Assembly (NCBI GenBank): GCA_036620675.1
Contig: JAZHEE010000001.1
DNA from: Jejubacter sp036620675
GTDB lineage: Bacteria; Pseudomonadota; Gammaproteobacteria; Enterobacterales; Enterobacteriaceae
Length of the DNA: 64,000 nt
Reading direction: 5' to 3' (one strand)
Shown here piece after piece: positions 8,251-17,781 of this stretch. How positions within the stretch are numbered: position 1 is the first letter of the stretch; each line of letters starts with the position of its first letter. The translations under genes were made by a program, and so were the position numbers. The notes beneath the pieces were generated by a model. The model was given only the letters and a program-made list of their open reading frames with translations, had not been told where the DNA came from and did not search any database.

Positions 8251-10767
8251 TCATTCGCTGTCACTGCGTAAAATCTCAATTTTCATGTCGGATGGGAATG
8301 CGGTGAATACAGGTAGCGTATTCCCTTGCTCATCCGTTTCACCGCTGAATACTGCGCCTTCGGATGTGGTAATCCGGTACATCGTTTTACTGAATGGAAT
8401 ATCTTTATCATCAGCCAGAACATAGCTCCCCCCAAACCCCATAGGAAGCTCTTTCGCCGGAATGTTAATGTTGGCGGCCCCCATTTTCTGTACGTTTGCC
8501 GCTTTCAGTAAGATGTTTCCTGGGCAGCCAAGCTCAATATTTCCGCCACTCATCCGGATGTAGGCACCACCGCAGGTCATCAGTAATTCCTGACTGGCAT
8601 TTATGGTAATTTTTCCGGCGTTACTCACGACCGAGAGATCTTTAAGGGCCTGGATATTCATGGCATCGCCCTGTGCCTGAATGTCTACGCCCCCATTTCC
8701 TGCAAACAGCTGCATGCCTTCACTTTGTGCAAACAGGCTGACGGTTTCTTTTGCAGCAACAGTGACTGATTTTGCTGCACTTATATCCGTATTTTTACCT
8801 GACATAATACCAACGCTTTGCCCTCCCGAAGCAACACGGATAGCCTCCGGGCTGACAACGCCCACACCATGAGGTGCATAAGCCAGTATTCCCGCTTCCT
8901 GCAGATCATTCAGGGCCTCATTAAGCTGTAACTGACTGTCTGTTTCGCCAGGAGTTGCTTTAGCGCTGCCCGCAGCCGCATTCAGACTTTCTGCCAGTGA
9001 TAATGCCTGTTTCAGTTGCAGGATGGCTGCTTGCATATCAAGCATTTCTCCCTGCGCTCCAGGCTGTTTATCAGCACTCAATAGTATCCCTTTGCCACCC
9101 CGGATGCTCACCCAGTCATTGGTACGTAATTCCGCCCCCTCGCCGCGCAACTTCCTGGATGCATCAACATTATGCCCCAGATTGAGCTGCGTCTTGCCGC
9201 CGTACTCGGTACTGAGCTTAATATGCTCCTCGCCGCGTTTGTCTTCCATCCGCAGTTTGTTAAGGCCCGCAGTGCGTATCACATTGCGGGTGCTGTTCTT
9301 CTCGGTAACGTGGTCAACGTGGCGCGAGTCATGCAAAGCGTGGGCAATATAGGGCCGGTCCGGGTCGCCTTCATGGAAGGCGATAGCCACTTCCGTGCCC
9401 TGAATCAGCGGGAAATGAAAGCCGTAGACGTCTCCGCCATAGGGTTTAGCCAACCGTACCGGCATACTCTCCTGCCCCTGCGATTTATCATCCAGGTCGG
9501 CATCAAATTTCACCCGGTACAGGCCGGCTTCATCCTGCCAGGCGTAGATATCGTTCTCTTTAGCGCTGGTGATACGGGCCGTCAGCGTGCCGCTAACCAC
9601 CGGGCGCGGCTTCGCGGCCGGGCGCCAGCAGCGGGTTTCGCTGTAGGGCATCGCCGTCCAGTATACCTGCAGGGCGCTTTCGCGGCTGGCGGTAAAGCCC
9701 GCGCTGATAATCATCACGCCATTTTCCGTGACCGCCGGCAGCGTGGGAGGGATAGCGGTTTCAGTTATGGTCAGGACCTGCGCCGGACTCAGGGTGGCAT
9801 CGGTGCTGTTACCGGTGACCAGCGTCTGCCCGGACAGAAAGCGCTCGTGCTCCAGTCGCGCCCAGAAGTTACCGCTCTCAGCGGCAGGCTGGAATTTATC
9901 CCCACTTTCCAGGTGACGCGGCCGGTAGTGGTACACCTCGCCGTAGGTGACGCCTTCGCCTTCGCCGCGGGTCATATCCGCAGGCGCGGACTTCAGTACC
10001 TTCTGTGCCTCACGATGGTTGTAGTCGTTCGCCATCACCGAACTGACCACCACGTTGTGCATCACATGAATATTCCAGACCGAATCCACCCCGTTGTCGT
10101 TAGTGCCCGACGGGCTGTTCAGCGGCAGCGTTTTGCCAAATTCCAGGGCACTCTGGCTGTCGGCAAAATGGACCACTTCGGTTCCGGTATCCGGCTGCAG
10201 CCTGAAGAAATAAAAGATGCCCACTTCCGCCAGCAGACGTTCGATAAACGCCAGGTCGCTTTCCTGGTACTGGTTGATTTGCTCACGTTTAGGGTAATCA
10301 CACTTCAGGCTGAACACATATTCCCAGCCCTTCAGGCCGTGCTCCGTCAGTACCTGCTCCACCACTTCCGGTACCGATTTATTAACAAAGAAGCGATGGG
10401 TGCGGAACTGGTTGCCCAATAGTGCGAGGAAGGGCTTCAGCGTAATCTGAAACAACGCCTGGTCGGCAGAGCCGGATATCCGTCGGAAATCCGTGACGAC
10501 ACCATGTACTTTTTTCTGTTCGGTCAGGCTCTGTAACAGGCCGGTTCCCATGGTCAGGGTGGCCGGTTTACGTAACAGCTGGCTGGCATCAAGATCTTTA
10601 TCCGTACAGGTAAAAATAATGTCATAGCTATATAATCGGCTGATTCCCTCAGAACCGCTGAACTCCTCAACATCCAGAGGCGACGGACAGGATGGGATAT
10701 CAAGCTGATAACGATTCAGAGTTCCCGCCGCGGTTACCACGTTTTGCATAGCGTCTTTCAGATTCAT
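8251..10767 (-). CDS. vgrG: T6SS spike protein VgrG with C-terminal extension
   Basis: An 838-residue VgrG. The N-terminal gp27-like and gp5-like parts include the EIHYRF-type region and the motif YGGDVYGFHFPLIQGTEVA. A DUF2345 beta-helix follows (about residues 560-760), and the last roughly 70 residues form an extra module (MYRITTSEGAVFSGETDEQG) that resembles the transthyretin-like tail used to bind Tle1 in E. coli. VgrG trimers cap the Hcp tube and carry effectors. The gene lies directly upstream of the phospholipase, consistent with that enzyme being its cargo. Family assignment is certain; the cargo link is an inference from architecture. Confidence 0.95.
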   Translation of the reverse strand: MNLKDAMQNVVTAAGTLNRYQLDIPSCPSPLDVEEFSGSEGISRLYSYDIIFTCTDKDLDASQLLRKPATLTMGTGLLQSLTEQKKVHGVVTDFRRISGSADQALFQITLKPFLALLGNQFRTHRFFVNKSVPEVVEQVLTEHGLKGWEYVFSLKCDYPKREQINQYQESDLAFIERLLAEVGIFYFFRLQPDTGTEVVHFADSQSALEFGKTLPLNSPSGTNDNGVDSVWNIHVMHNVVVSSVMANDYNHREAQKVLKSAPADMTRGEGEGVTYGEVYHYRPRHLESGDKFQPAAESGNFWARLEHERFLSGQTLVTGNSTDATLSPAQVLTITETAIPPTLPAVTENGVMIISAGFTASRESALQVYWTAMPYSETRCWRPAAKPRPVVSGTLTARITSAKENDIYAWQDEAGLYRVKFDADLDDKSQGQESMPVRLAKPYGGDVYGFHFPLIQGTEVAIAFHEGDPDRPYIAHALHDSRHVDHVTEKNSTRNVIRTAGLNKLRMEDKRGEEHIKLSTEYGGKTQLNLGHNVDASRKLRGEGAELRTNDWVSIRGGKGILLSADKQPGAQGEMLDMQAAILQLKQALSLAESLNAAAGSAKATPGETDSQLQLNEALNDLQEAGILAYAPHGVGVVSPEAIRVASGGQSVGIMSGKNTDISAAKSVTVAAKETVSLFAQSEGMQLFAGNGGVDIQAQGDAMNIQALKDLSVVSNAGKITINASQELLMTCGGAYIRMSGGNIELGCPGNILLKAANVQKMGAANINIPAKELPMGFGGSYVLADDKDIPFSKTMYRITTSEGAVFSGETDEQGNTLPVFTAFPSDMKIEILRSDSE

Positions 10768-10787
10768 TGATTTTCACTCCGTGAATA

Positions 10788-11312
10788 TTAGTTAGAGGGC
10801 GCTGATGAATAAGGATGTTCGCAGGAGCCTGCATGACTTTCCCAATCAGACGCAACTTCACCATTTTTTATTTCGCTGTAAGGTCGCGATATTTCCCCGA
10901 CCGTAAGAGGAATATTAAAAATACATCCACTGGAGATCTCCACGCCTGCTACCATTTTGCGTGCAGCCGCTTTATGGCGTTCGGAGAGCAAAACATAGCT
11001 AACGATAAACTGACCTTTGTCCGGAAAATGATAGAATGCCGGGGGAATACATAATTGACCATTCACAACACGGAGCATCGGGTTAAATATGATATTTTTT
11101 TCTTTAGATGGTGTTCCCCGGGGATTAATGGCGATATCTACCGGTTGATAATTCCCCGCATCAGGTACAGTAAAACAGACATTATCGCCCATGGTGCTGA
11201 CTGTTGCCTCCTCATCAAACCGCCATCGGTCTCCCGGGCAGCCAGTCAGTACCGGCAGGCAGAATAAAAAAGTCACAATAAATAAATAACACTGCCTAAT
11301 GACGCTTACCAT
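10788..11312 (-). CDS. Putative T6SS immunity lipoprotein
   Basis: A 174-residue predicted lipoprotein: a hydrophobic signal ends in LTGC (Cys25), followed by PGDRWRFDEEATV. Six further Cys residues could form disulphides in the periplasm. The start overlaps the last bases of the metallopeptidase-like gene upstream in the operon, the usual arrangement of a T6SS effector and its immunity protein. It resembles small periplasmic lipoproteins next to vgrG in other enterobacteria. The protective role is inferred from position and export signal only. Confidence 0.75.
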   Translation of the reverse strand: MVSVIRQCYLFIVTFLFCLPVLTGCPGDRWRFDEEATVSTMGDNVCFTVPDAGNYQPVDIAINPRGTPSKEKNIIFNPMLRVVNGQLCIPPAFYHFPDKGQFIVSYVLLSERHKAAARKMVAGVEISSGCIFNIPLTVGEISRPYSEIKNGEVASDWESHAGSCEHPYSSAPSN

Positions 11313-11863
11313 GGGAACCCCCGCAACGTATTATCATACTGTTGCCGAATAACCGGCTCGCTGATATTGCCATCAAGCGTAACAACATCATTATTCCTCA
11401 GCTCACACCATTTGGTGTATCCTTCGGCCTGTAGGATAAAATTATCGGCAATGATTTGTGCCTGTTGCTCCATGGGATACTCACTTAACAGGCGCCCATC
11501 CATTATATAACGATAACTGACTATCCGGCTGAATAGCCCCCTGAGAATAACATTCATGCCTTTTTCCCGCTGCCAGACATGCGTCATTTCATGGATAAAC
11601 ATATGCTGATAGAAAGGCACACTGAGCGAATAATCATTCCGATAGTGCTCACGAAAATAAATTTCACCATCAGGAGCCATGGCGGTCTCTTTATTCTGGA
11701 GGCCAAAAGGAAGATAACTGTTATGGTGAATCCAGACTTTGTGATACGCGATCGTCGATTTAAAAACCGATCGCGCCAGTTCAATCTCACCCAATGTCAA
11801 TAATCTGACAGAGCTTTCTTTCTGCTTTTGATCTTTCTTCTTACTGGTAGCATTAACAGACAT
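11306..11863 (-). CDS. Putative zinc metallopeptidase effector (HEMTHVWQ)
   Basis: A 185-residue protein whose most distinctive feature is HEMTH at residues 91-95, followed by VWQ: the HExxH zinc-binding signature of metallopeptidases. A basic, low-complexity N-terminus (KKKDQKQK) precedes it and there is no signal peptide. I chose the ATG at 11863, which has GGGAGG just upstream, rather than an in-frame GTG at 11881 inside the clpV stop. It sits between clpV and vgrG and is coupled to a lipoprotein gene, so it is best read as a T6SS effector, with peptidoglycan or a periplasmic protein as possible targets. Substrate unknown. Confidence 0.72.
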   Translation of the reverse strand: MSVNATSKKKDQKQKESSVRLLTLGEIELARSVFKSTIAYHKVWIHHNSYLPFGLQNKETAMAPDGEIYFREHYRNDYSLSVPFYQHMFIHEMTHVWQREKGMNVILRGLFSRIVSYRYIMDGRLLSEYPMEQQAQIIADNFILQAEGYTKWCELRNNDVVTLDGNISEPVIRQQYDNTLRGFPW

Positions 11864-11877
11864 TCCCTGCCTCCCTT

Positions 11878-14526
11878 TCACTGTTCCGTATCAGCATCAT
11901 CAAACGCCATCACAATCCCTTCTTCCTCATCCCAGCCCAGGGTCAGGGTCTGCGGCTTCTGCTTCGCGGCCATATGGCTTAACAGCTGCTGGCTGAGCAC
12001 CGGCAGGATCTGCTGATTCAGCAGGCTGTCGATATTGCGGGCGCCGGTGTCCGGCAGCAGGCAGGCATCGGTTAAAGCGTCGAACAGCGCATCGCGGGTG
12101 TGGGTGGCGATGCCGTAGTGGCGCGCCAGACGCTGGCGCACCTGGTCCAGCTTCATGCCCACAATGGCGCGCATCGCATCCCTGCCCAGCGGGCGGTAGA
12201 TAACCGTCTGGAAGCGGGCCAGCAGCGCCGGCTGGAAGTGGTCGCGCAGCATCGGGCGTAGCAGTTCATGCAGGTCAGCTTCTGTGGCGTCCGGCTGGTC
12301 ATCCAGCAACTGCATCAGCGCGTCGCTGCCCAGGTTGGAGGTCATCAGGATCACCGTGTTGCGGAAGTCAATTTCCCGCCCTTCACCGTCGCGCATAAAG
12401 CCGCGGTCAAACACCTGGTAGAACAGATTCATCACGTCGCGGTGCGCCTTTTCCACTTCGTCGAGCAGCACCACGCTATAAGGCCGCTTACGCACCGCCT
12501 CGGTCAGAATGCCGCCCTGCCCGTAGCCGACGTAGCCCGGCGGCGAGCCTTTCAGCTGGGAGACGGTGTGCGGCTCCTGATATTCAGAGAGGTTGATGGT
12601 GATCAGCGACTTCTCGCCGCCGTACAGGCAGTCCGCCAGGGTCAGCGCGGTCTCGGTTTTGCCGGTGCCGCTGGGGCCGACCAGCAGAAACACACCCTGG
12701 GGACCGTTTTCGGCCGTCAGCCCGGTTTTGGCCGCGCGCAGGCGTTGGGCAATGGCGGCAAGCGCCACATCCTGCCCGACCACCCGTTTGCCGATTTCCG
12801 CTTCCAGGGTCAGCAGTTCAGTCTGCTCGTCCTTCATTAATGAGGAGAGCGGCACGCCGGTCCAGTCGGCAATCACATTGGCCACGGTGCGGGCATCGAC
12901 ATCCGGCATCAGCAGCGCCTGCGACTGTTGCAGCTCTGCCAGCGCCTGCCGGAGTTCGGCAATTTCCGCCTGGCGGGAGATATCGGCGCGACAGTCCAGC
13001 AGCCGGGCGGTGAGTTCTTTTTCCTGACGGTACTGCTGCTCCAGCACATCCTGCTGTTCGCGCAGGCTTTCCATCCGGGTATCGATGGCCGCCAGCCGTT
13101 CACCATCGCCGTGATTACCGACGGCGATATCTTCCAGCAACGCCTGCTTTTCCATTTCCAGGGCGGTGATGGCGGCACCCGGACGTACTATCTCTTCCGG
13201 CACGGTGTCCAGGCTCATGCGCACCCGGGCTGCGGCGGTATCCAGCAGATCCACCGCTTTGTCCGGCAGCTGGCGGCCGGTCAGGTAGCGACGCGAGAGC
13301 GTGACCGCGGCTCTGACCGCTTCATCGATGATATGCACCCCGTGGTGCTGCGCGTAGCGCGGTTTCAGGCCCCGCAGCATCAGGCAGGCGGTGTCGTCGT
13401 CCGGCTCGTCCACTTTCACCATCTGGAAGCGGCGCTCCAGCGCGGCGTCGCGCTCAAAATACTGTTTGTATTCGCTCCAGGTGGTGGCGGCGATGGTGCG
13501 CAGCTCGCCGCGGGCCAGCGCCGGTTTCAGCAGGTTGGCGGCGTCCGCCCCTCCGGCCTGGTTGCCGGCGCCGATAATGGTGTGGGCCTCGTCGATAAAC
13601 AGCAGCACCGGCGTGGGCGACTGCTGTACCGCATCGATAATATTTTTCAGCCGCTGTTCAAATTCGCCCTTCACGCCAGCACCGGCCTGGAGCAGGCCGA
13701 GATCCAGAGTGCGCAGGGTCACGGGCTTCAGACTTTCCGGCACGTTGCCCTCATGAATGCGCAGCGCCAGTCCTTCCACCAGCGCGGTTTTACCCACGCC
13801 CGGCTCGCCCACCAGAATCGGGTTGTTCTTGCGGCGCCTGGAGAGGATGTCCACCATCTGGCGGATTTCGTTATCACGGCCAAACACCGGGTCGATCTTT
13901 CCTTCCTTCGCTTTCGCCGTCACATCCAGGGTGAATTTATCCAGCGCGTTCTGTAGCGCGGGGGAAAGTTCACCCTCCTGGATTTCCGCCCCCACCGGGC
14001 GCCCGACCATCTCCACCTCGGCGTCGTCCTGCGCCAGCGCCGCATCCTGCTGTACCTCCGGGCGCTCGTCTGACTGAGCGTCCAGCAGCCCGCGCAGCCG
14101 TTCCAGCTGGCTCTGCCCCAGGGTCAGCAGCGGCCACAGGCCGTCGCACTGCGCCAGCGTCGGCTTTTCCGTCAGGACCATCAGCAGATGGAGGCTGCGG
14201 ATGGACGTTTCCCCTGCCAGCGAGGCCCGCAGCCAGGCCTCCTGCAGCAGGGTCTGGATGCTGTCTGAAAGCTGCGGACGGCTGCGTACCGAACGCGGAA
14301 GATTATCCAGCCAGCCCAGCAGCTCCTGCCACAGGCTGTCCATATCCCATTCGTAACGGCGCGCCAGTACGGTGAGATCGCCTTCGCCCTGCTCCAGCAG
14401 CTTCAGCAGCCAGTGCTCCGGCAGGATTGAAGCATGGGCGCGGGTCTGGCACAGCGAGGCGGCCCCTTCCATAGCGCGGGCGCAGTAGGGGTTAAGACGA
14501 CGTAACAGGATGGCGGGATTTTCCAT
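11878..14526 (-). CDS. tssH: T6SS sheath-recycling ATPase TssH (ClpV)
   Basis: An 882-residue AAA+ ATPase of the ClpB/ClpV class that disassembles contracted TssB-TssC sheath. It has an N-terminal Clp-repeat domain, a first Walker A (GEPGVGKT, about residues 240-247) with Walker B FIDEAHT, a coiled middle region, and a second Walker A (GPSGTGKT, about residue 630) with LLDEVEKAH. I chose the ATG giving MENPAILLRRLNPYC, the usual ClpV N-terminus, over a start 11 codons earlier. It is separated from hcp by a repeat-containing spacer of about 250 bases, which may lower its expression relative to hcp. Confidence 0.96.
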   Translation of the reverse strand: MENPAILLRRLNPYCARAMEGAASLCQTRAHASILPEHWLLKLLEQGEGDLTVLARRYEWDMDSLWQELLGWLDNLPRSVRSRPQLSDSIQTLLQEAWLRASLAGETSIRSLHLLMVLTEKPTLAQCDGLWPLLTLGQSQLERLRGLLDAQSDERPEVQQDAALAQDDAEVEMVGRPVGAEIQEGELSPALQNALDKFTLDVTAKAKEGKIDPVFGRDNEIRQMVDILSRRRKNNPILVGEPGVGKTALVEGLALRIHEGNVPESLKPVTLRTLDLGLLQAGAGVKGEFEQRLKNIIDAVQQSPTPVLLFIDEAHTIIGAGNQAGGADAANLLKPALARGELRTIAATTWSEYKQYFERDAALERRFQMVKVDEPDDDTACLMLRGLKPRYAQHHGVHIIDEAVRAAVTLSRRYLTGRQLPDKAVDLLDTAAARVRMSLDTVPEEIVRPGAAITALEMEKQALLEDIAVGNHGDGERLAAIDTRMESLREQQDVLEQQYRQEKELTARLLDCRADISRQAEIAELRQALAELQQSQALLMPDVDARTVANVIADWTGVPLSSLMKDEQTELLTLEAEIGKRVVGQDVALAAIAQRLRAAKTGLTAENGPQGVFLLVGPSGTGKTETALTLADCLYGGEKSLITINLSEYQEPHTVSQLKGSPPGYVGYGQGGILTEAVRKRPYSVVLLDEVEKAHRDVMNLFYQVFDRGFMRDGEGREIDFRNTVILMTSNLGSDALMQLLDDQPDATEADLHELLRPMLRDHFQPALLARFQTVIYRPLGRDAMRAIVGMKLDQVRQRLARHYGIATHTRDALFDALTDACLLPDTGARNIDSLLNQQILPVLSQQLLSHMAAKQKPQTLTLGWDEEEGIVMAFDDADTEQ

Positions 14527-14660
14527 GAGTTTCTCTCTTTGTCGATTCCTGGCAGGCATGCTACCGCCCGTCGCTGTGGACCAAAGCGCATCAGGTACGG
14601 AAGCAGGCTGGTGTGGTGTTCTTTGCTGAAAGCCCGCTACCCGCAGGCGCTCAGCAAATG

Positions 14661-14781
14661 GCCCCTCACCCTGACCCTCTCCCCAAAGGGGAGAGGGAAA
14701 AGAACTTATACCGCCTCTCCCCTCCGGAAAGAGGGAAAAGGACTTATGCCGCCTCTCCCCTCCGGAAAGAGGAGAAAGGGC
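14661..14781. repeat. Hairpin repeats between hcp and clpV
   Basis: A cluster of inverted repeats. First comes a perfect hairpin with a 10-bp stem (CCCTCTCCCC at 14675-14684, GGGGAGAGGG at 14688-14697). Two copies of a unit containing CCGCCTCTCCCCTCCGG follow, beginning at 14711 and 14749 (38-bp spacing). There is no T-run, so it is not an obvious intrinsic terminator. It resembles the short extragenic hairpin repeats common in enterobacterial genomes and may protect the abundant hcp transcript or reduce read-through into clpV. Confidence 0.75.
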
Positions 14782-15273
14782 TTACGCGGTGGCGCGTTCG
14801 TTCCAGCTATCGGAATGAATGATGTTGCCGTCCTTGTAGGTCCAGGTGATTTTTTCGTAGCGCAGTTCGATCTGCTCCAGGTGGTTATGCTTTTCAAAGG
14901 ACGGGTTCTTGATGTCGTGCATCACCGGATTCACCTTCACCACCTTCACGTTTTCCAGTTTGGTGTTGAAGTACTCCACTTCCTGACCCGCGTCGTTGAT
15001 TTTGTACCACTTGAATTCCGCAGACTTCAGGGTCTGGCCGGTCGTCACCGCCTTGTACAGATAGGGGCTGGAAGAGTCGACTTCCTTGGTAAACAGGAAC
15101 GGCGTGTGGATACGGGTGCCGGTCAGCTTGCCGGTGTTGTTGTCGGTCGGGATGTACAGGTTATGCTCCTGAGCGACAACCTCGATGCTGCCTTCACGAT
15201 CCTGAACGTCCACAGACCCTTTGATGTCCGCGCCGCCGTCGTCCTTCAGCCACAGATAAACAGGAATTGCCAT
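14782..15273 (-). CDS. hcp: T6SS tube protein Hcp
   Basis: A 163-residue Hcp, the secreted subunit whose hexamers stack into the T6SS inner tube. It starts MAIPVYLWLKDDGGADIKGS and keeps the family beta-barrel pattern, including a YLYKAVTTGQTLKSAEFKWY segment, at the usual Hcp length with no toxin extension. About 140 non-coding bases separate it from the upstream OmpA-domain gene, and the repeat cluster follows it, so it may be expressed at a different level from its neighbours. Confidence 0.96.
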   Translation of the reverse strand: MAIPVYLWLKDDGGADIKGSVDVQDREGSIEVVAQEHNLYIPTDNNTGKLTGTRIHTPFLFTKEVDSSSPYLYKAVTTGQTLKSAEFKWYKINDAGQEVEYFNTKLENVKVVKVNPVMHDIKNPSFEKHNHLEQIELRYEKITWTYKDGNIIHSDSWNERATA

Positions 15274-15414
15274 CGTAATTACTCCATTTCTACACTTCGT
15301 CCTTCAGACTGCCTGTTAGCTGCCTTCATTCGCCCCGGTCACATCGTTATCTATGCTCCCGGGGGCTCATTCAGTTGCCGCCGCGATGCGGCCCGAATGA
15401 CTTTGTGTATTGAT

Positions 15415-17124
15415 TTAAGATTCGTCATCATCCTGCGATGACGTTGTGGTAACGCCCGGTACCTGACAGGCATTGGCCTGCGGTACCAGACTGATCTCGA
15501 CACGGCGGTTTTGCGCGCGGCCTTCCGGCGTGTCATTGGTTGCGATTGGGCGGCTTTCACCATAGCCCTGCACCGCAAAACAGCTTTCCGGCACGTCACC
15601 GGTATCCCGCATCCAGTTACGCACCGCTTCGGCACGCTTCAGGGAGAGCGTCTGATTAAGCCCCGGATTGCCGGTATTGTCGGTATGGCCGCTGACCACG
15701 ATAAGCCAGCCGGGTCTGGCCTTAATGCCCACCAGCGAGTTGACAAGCATTTTGGTGGAGCCGGGTTTCAATTCCGATTTACCGGAATCAAACAGCGACA
15801 TGCTGTCGAGGCGCACCGTTTTCGGCCCCTGGACGATTTTCTTAATCACCGGAGGAGGAGGCGGCGGCGGCGCCCAGTCGCTGACGGCAGCCTCTACAGG
15901 CGCAATCAGATGCAATCCCTGGTACAGCCCCATGCGGTAACGCAGGGGTTCGCCACGGCGCTGCCAGTCATCCAGCAGTCGTCCGTCCGCACGCAACAGC
16001 TGCTGCGCCCGGAGCTTCGGCGCAGGCGGTTTTCCACTAAGACGGTGATAGAGCGCAAGATGATCGCCCACGCTGCGAATCAGGCGCTGGTTATTAATAA
16101 ACGAGGCCAGCATCGCCAGGGCCAGAAAAATCCCCCCCAGTAATCCGGCATAACGCCAGAACACCATTCTGCGACTAATGCCGCGACGGCGCGGTAGCCC
16201 CGATAGCAGTAATTCAGGAAGGGGTAATGTATGGACGCGATCGGAACTGTCCGGCGGCAGGGCCGTGATATCCGCAATATGCTGTTGCCACAGGTTGCCA
16301 CGCTGTCCGCTGATCGGCACCATGCAGACTCCCCAGGCGCAGGGCTTCAGCGCCGGTAGCTCCCCCTGACGCACGGCCAAAAGACTGTCAACGTTCTCCC
16401 CCTGCCAGCTCAGCAGGCTGTTGAGCCACAAAACCTGACTCAGACGGGCGAAGCGCCCTGACGCATGACTTTCACTGACCCACTCAGAAAGGGGCTGGTT
16501 CCCCTGCCCCGGCAGATGGATCCGGATACCAGTACCATGGCTGACAGAAGTGAACCAGACGGGTTCTTCCTCCCGGCAGGCCTGAGGCGGCGAAACCCAC
16601 GAAGCCATCCAGAATGGTGGCAGTCCGCTGAGCCAGGGTCTGCATTGCACCACGGCTCGCTGCCAGCCCCGCAGGCGCTGTGTAAAATCATCCTGAGAAC
16701 TGTGGTGCTCAGGGAGTATCGCTACCAACACAGAAATCTGTGAGATTAACGCCGGACGTACCAGGCTCAGATGCTGCGCCAGTTGAGGAAGTTGCTCAAC
16801 ATCCCTGACCCGTAAATACCAGCCCTGGCGGGTTTCACGATACCGACTGTCGGGTTCAAACAGGGAGTCATTGTCGCCACATACCAGAACCACAGCTCCC
16901 TGAAAATCCTCCGGCGGCAGATTATCATCCGCAATATCACGAATCGCTTCACGGTGCGTGCAGGATACCACCCACTGGCGCCACAGCATCACGCCACAGG
17001 CCAGAACGACCAGCAGGCTGAGCACCACCCTGCTGCCCACAGAGAGCGGCCAGAATCCCAGGATAAGCCACAGTGCCAACATCCCTGTCAGACAGGTCAG
17101 CATGATCCGGTAGAGATCGCGCAT
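15415..17124 (-). CDS. T6SS peptidoglycan anchor with OmpA C-terminal domain (TagL-like)
   Basis: A 569-residue inner-membrane protein with two N-terminal membrane segments (about residues 8-45), a long middle region, another membrane segment near residue 325, a run of seven prolines near residue 415 and a C-terminal OmpA/Pal domain (SGHTDNTGNPGLNQTLSLKR, then AQNRRVEI) that should bind peptidoglycan. It begins three bases after tssL. Because this TssL is short and has no OmpA domain, the protein probably supplies the cell-wall anchor in trans, as TagL does in Sci-1-type systems. The role follows from the family; the middle region is uncharacterised. Confidence 0.86.
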   Translation of the reverse strand: MRDLYRIMLTCLTGMLALWLILGFWPLSVGSRVVLSLLVVLACGVMLWRQWVVSCTHREAIRDIADDNLPPEDFQGAVVLVCGDNDSLFEPDSRYRETRQGWYLRVRDVEQLPQLAQHLSLVRPALISQISVLVAILPEHHSSQDDFTQRLRGWQRAVVQCRPWLSGLPPFWMASWVSPPQACREEEPVWFTSVSHGTGIRIHLPGQGNQPLSEWVSESHASGRFARLSQVLWLNSLLSWQGENVDSLLAVRQGELPALKPCAWGVCMVPISGQRGNLWQQHIADITALPPDSSDRVHTLPLPELLLSGLPRRRGISRRMVFWRYAGLLGGIFLALAMLASFINNQRLIRSVGDHLALYHRLSGKPPAPKLRAQQLLRADGRLLDDWQRRGEPLRYRMGLYQGLHLIAPVEAAVSDWAPPPPPPPVIKKIVQGPKTVRLDSMSLFDSGKSELKPGSTKMLVNSLVGIKARPGWLIVVSGHTDNTGNPGLNQTLSLKRAEAVRNWMRDTGDVPESCFAVQGYGESRPIATNDTPEGRAQNRRVEISLVPQANACQVPGVTTTSSQDDDES

Positions 17125-17127
17125 GGC

Positions 17128-17781
17128 TTACCCCGGCCTGGTTATCTGCCCCACCATATCGGTGAGATGGGCAGAGAGGAAAAACCACAGCGCCACCAGC
17201 ACAACAATGCCGGCACCCCAGGAAAGCCAGTACAGACGGCGCCCGGAGCGCAGGCGTGACGCACGAACCACGATCGGCGCATCCTGACTCAGAGCAAACG
17301 GCGGAACCCGCTCACCCAACGCCCTGACCACATCCTCGCGGCGTTCATCATCCTGCGCTCGGTACTGACCAACAAACCCCAGTTGCAGGGTACGATACAG
17401 ACAGGTCAGTACCGCGGTATCCGGCGCCGTTTCCTTCAGCAGGTTACGAATACGCTCCCAGAGCTCCTCTCCGGCGTTAAGCGTGCCAAAGAATCGGGCC
17501 TGCAACGGATCCCGCCGCCAGGTCAGGTAGCCGTCATCGGTGCTTCCCCGGTTAAGCACGCTCTCATCCAGCAGCGCACACAAGGCATATATCATATGGT
17601 CCCGGCTGACATCGCTGTAGCCGGCATCGGTCAGCGCGGTTCGGGCTTCCTGAATCAGTTGGCTGGCCCGGCGATATAAACGCTCACCGTCACGCACTTC
17701 CTGTCCGCCGCGCAACTGGCTCGCCATCAGCCAACCGGGGTAGAAAATACGTTCTATCTGGCTGAGATCGGAGGTATTCAT
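17128..17781 (-). CDS. tssL: T6SS membrane-complex protein TssL (DotU)
   Basis: A 217-residue DotU-family protein that bridges the baseplate and TssM. The cytoplasmic part has the typical YALCALLDESVLNR motif and a helical bundle. One membrane segment near the C-terminus (about residues 182-203, WLSWGAGIVVLVALWFFL) places only a short tail in the periplasm. There is no C-terminal OmpA domain, which the next gene supplies instead. Its start overlaps the tssK stop by four bases. Confidence 0.95.
   Translation of the reverse strand: MNTSDLSQIERIFYPGWLMASQLRGGQEVRDGERLYRRASQLIQEARTALTDAGYSDVSRDHMIYALCALLDESVLNRGSTDDGYLTWRRDPLQARFFGTLNAGEELWERIRNLLKETAPDTAVLTCLYRTLQLGFVGQYRAQDDERREDVVRALGERVPPFALSQDAPIVVRASRLRSGRRLYWLSWGAGIVVLVALWFFLSAHLTDMVGQITRPG

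Noticed and set aside
9172..10422. 416-residue plus-strand frame
   Set aside because: Antisense to vgrG, whose coding is certain; composition is that of a mirror frame.
12928..13956. 342-residue plus-strand frame
   Set aside because: Antisense to the well-supported tssH; no family pattern.
14711..14775. Possible CRISPR-like short repeats
   Set aside because: Only two copies with a 38-bp period and no proper spacers; they are hairpin repeats.
15274..15414. Possible terminator between the OmpA-domain gene and hcp
   Set aside because: There is a short GCCGC-GAT-GCGGC hairpin but no T-run, and the operon order argues for read-through.
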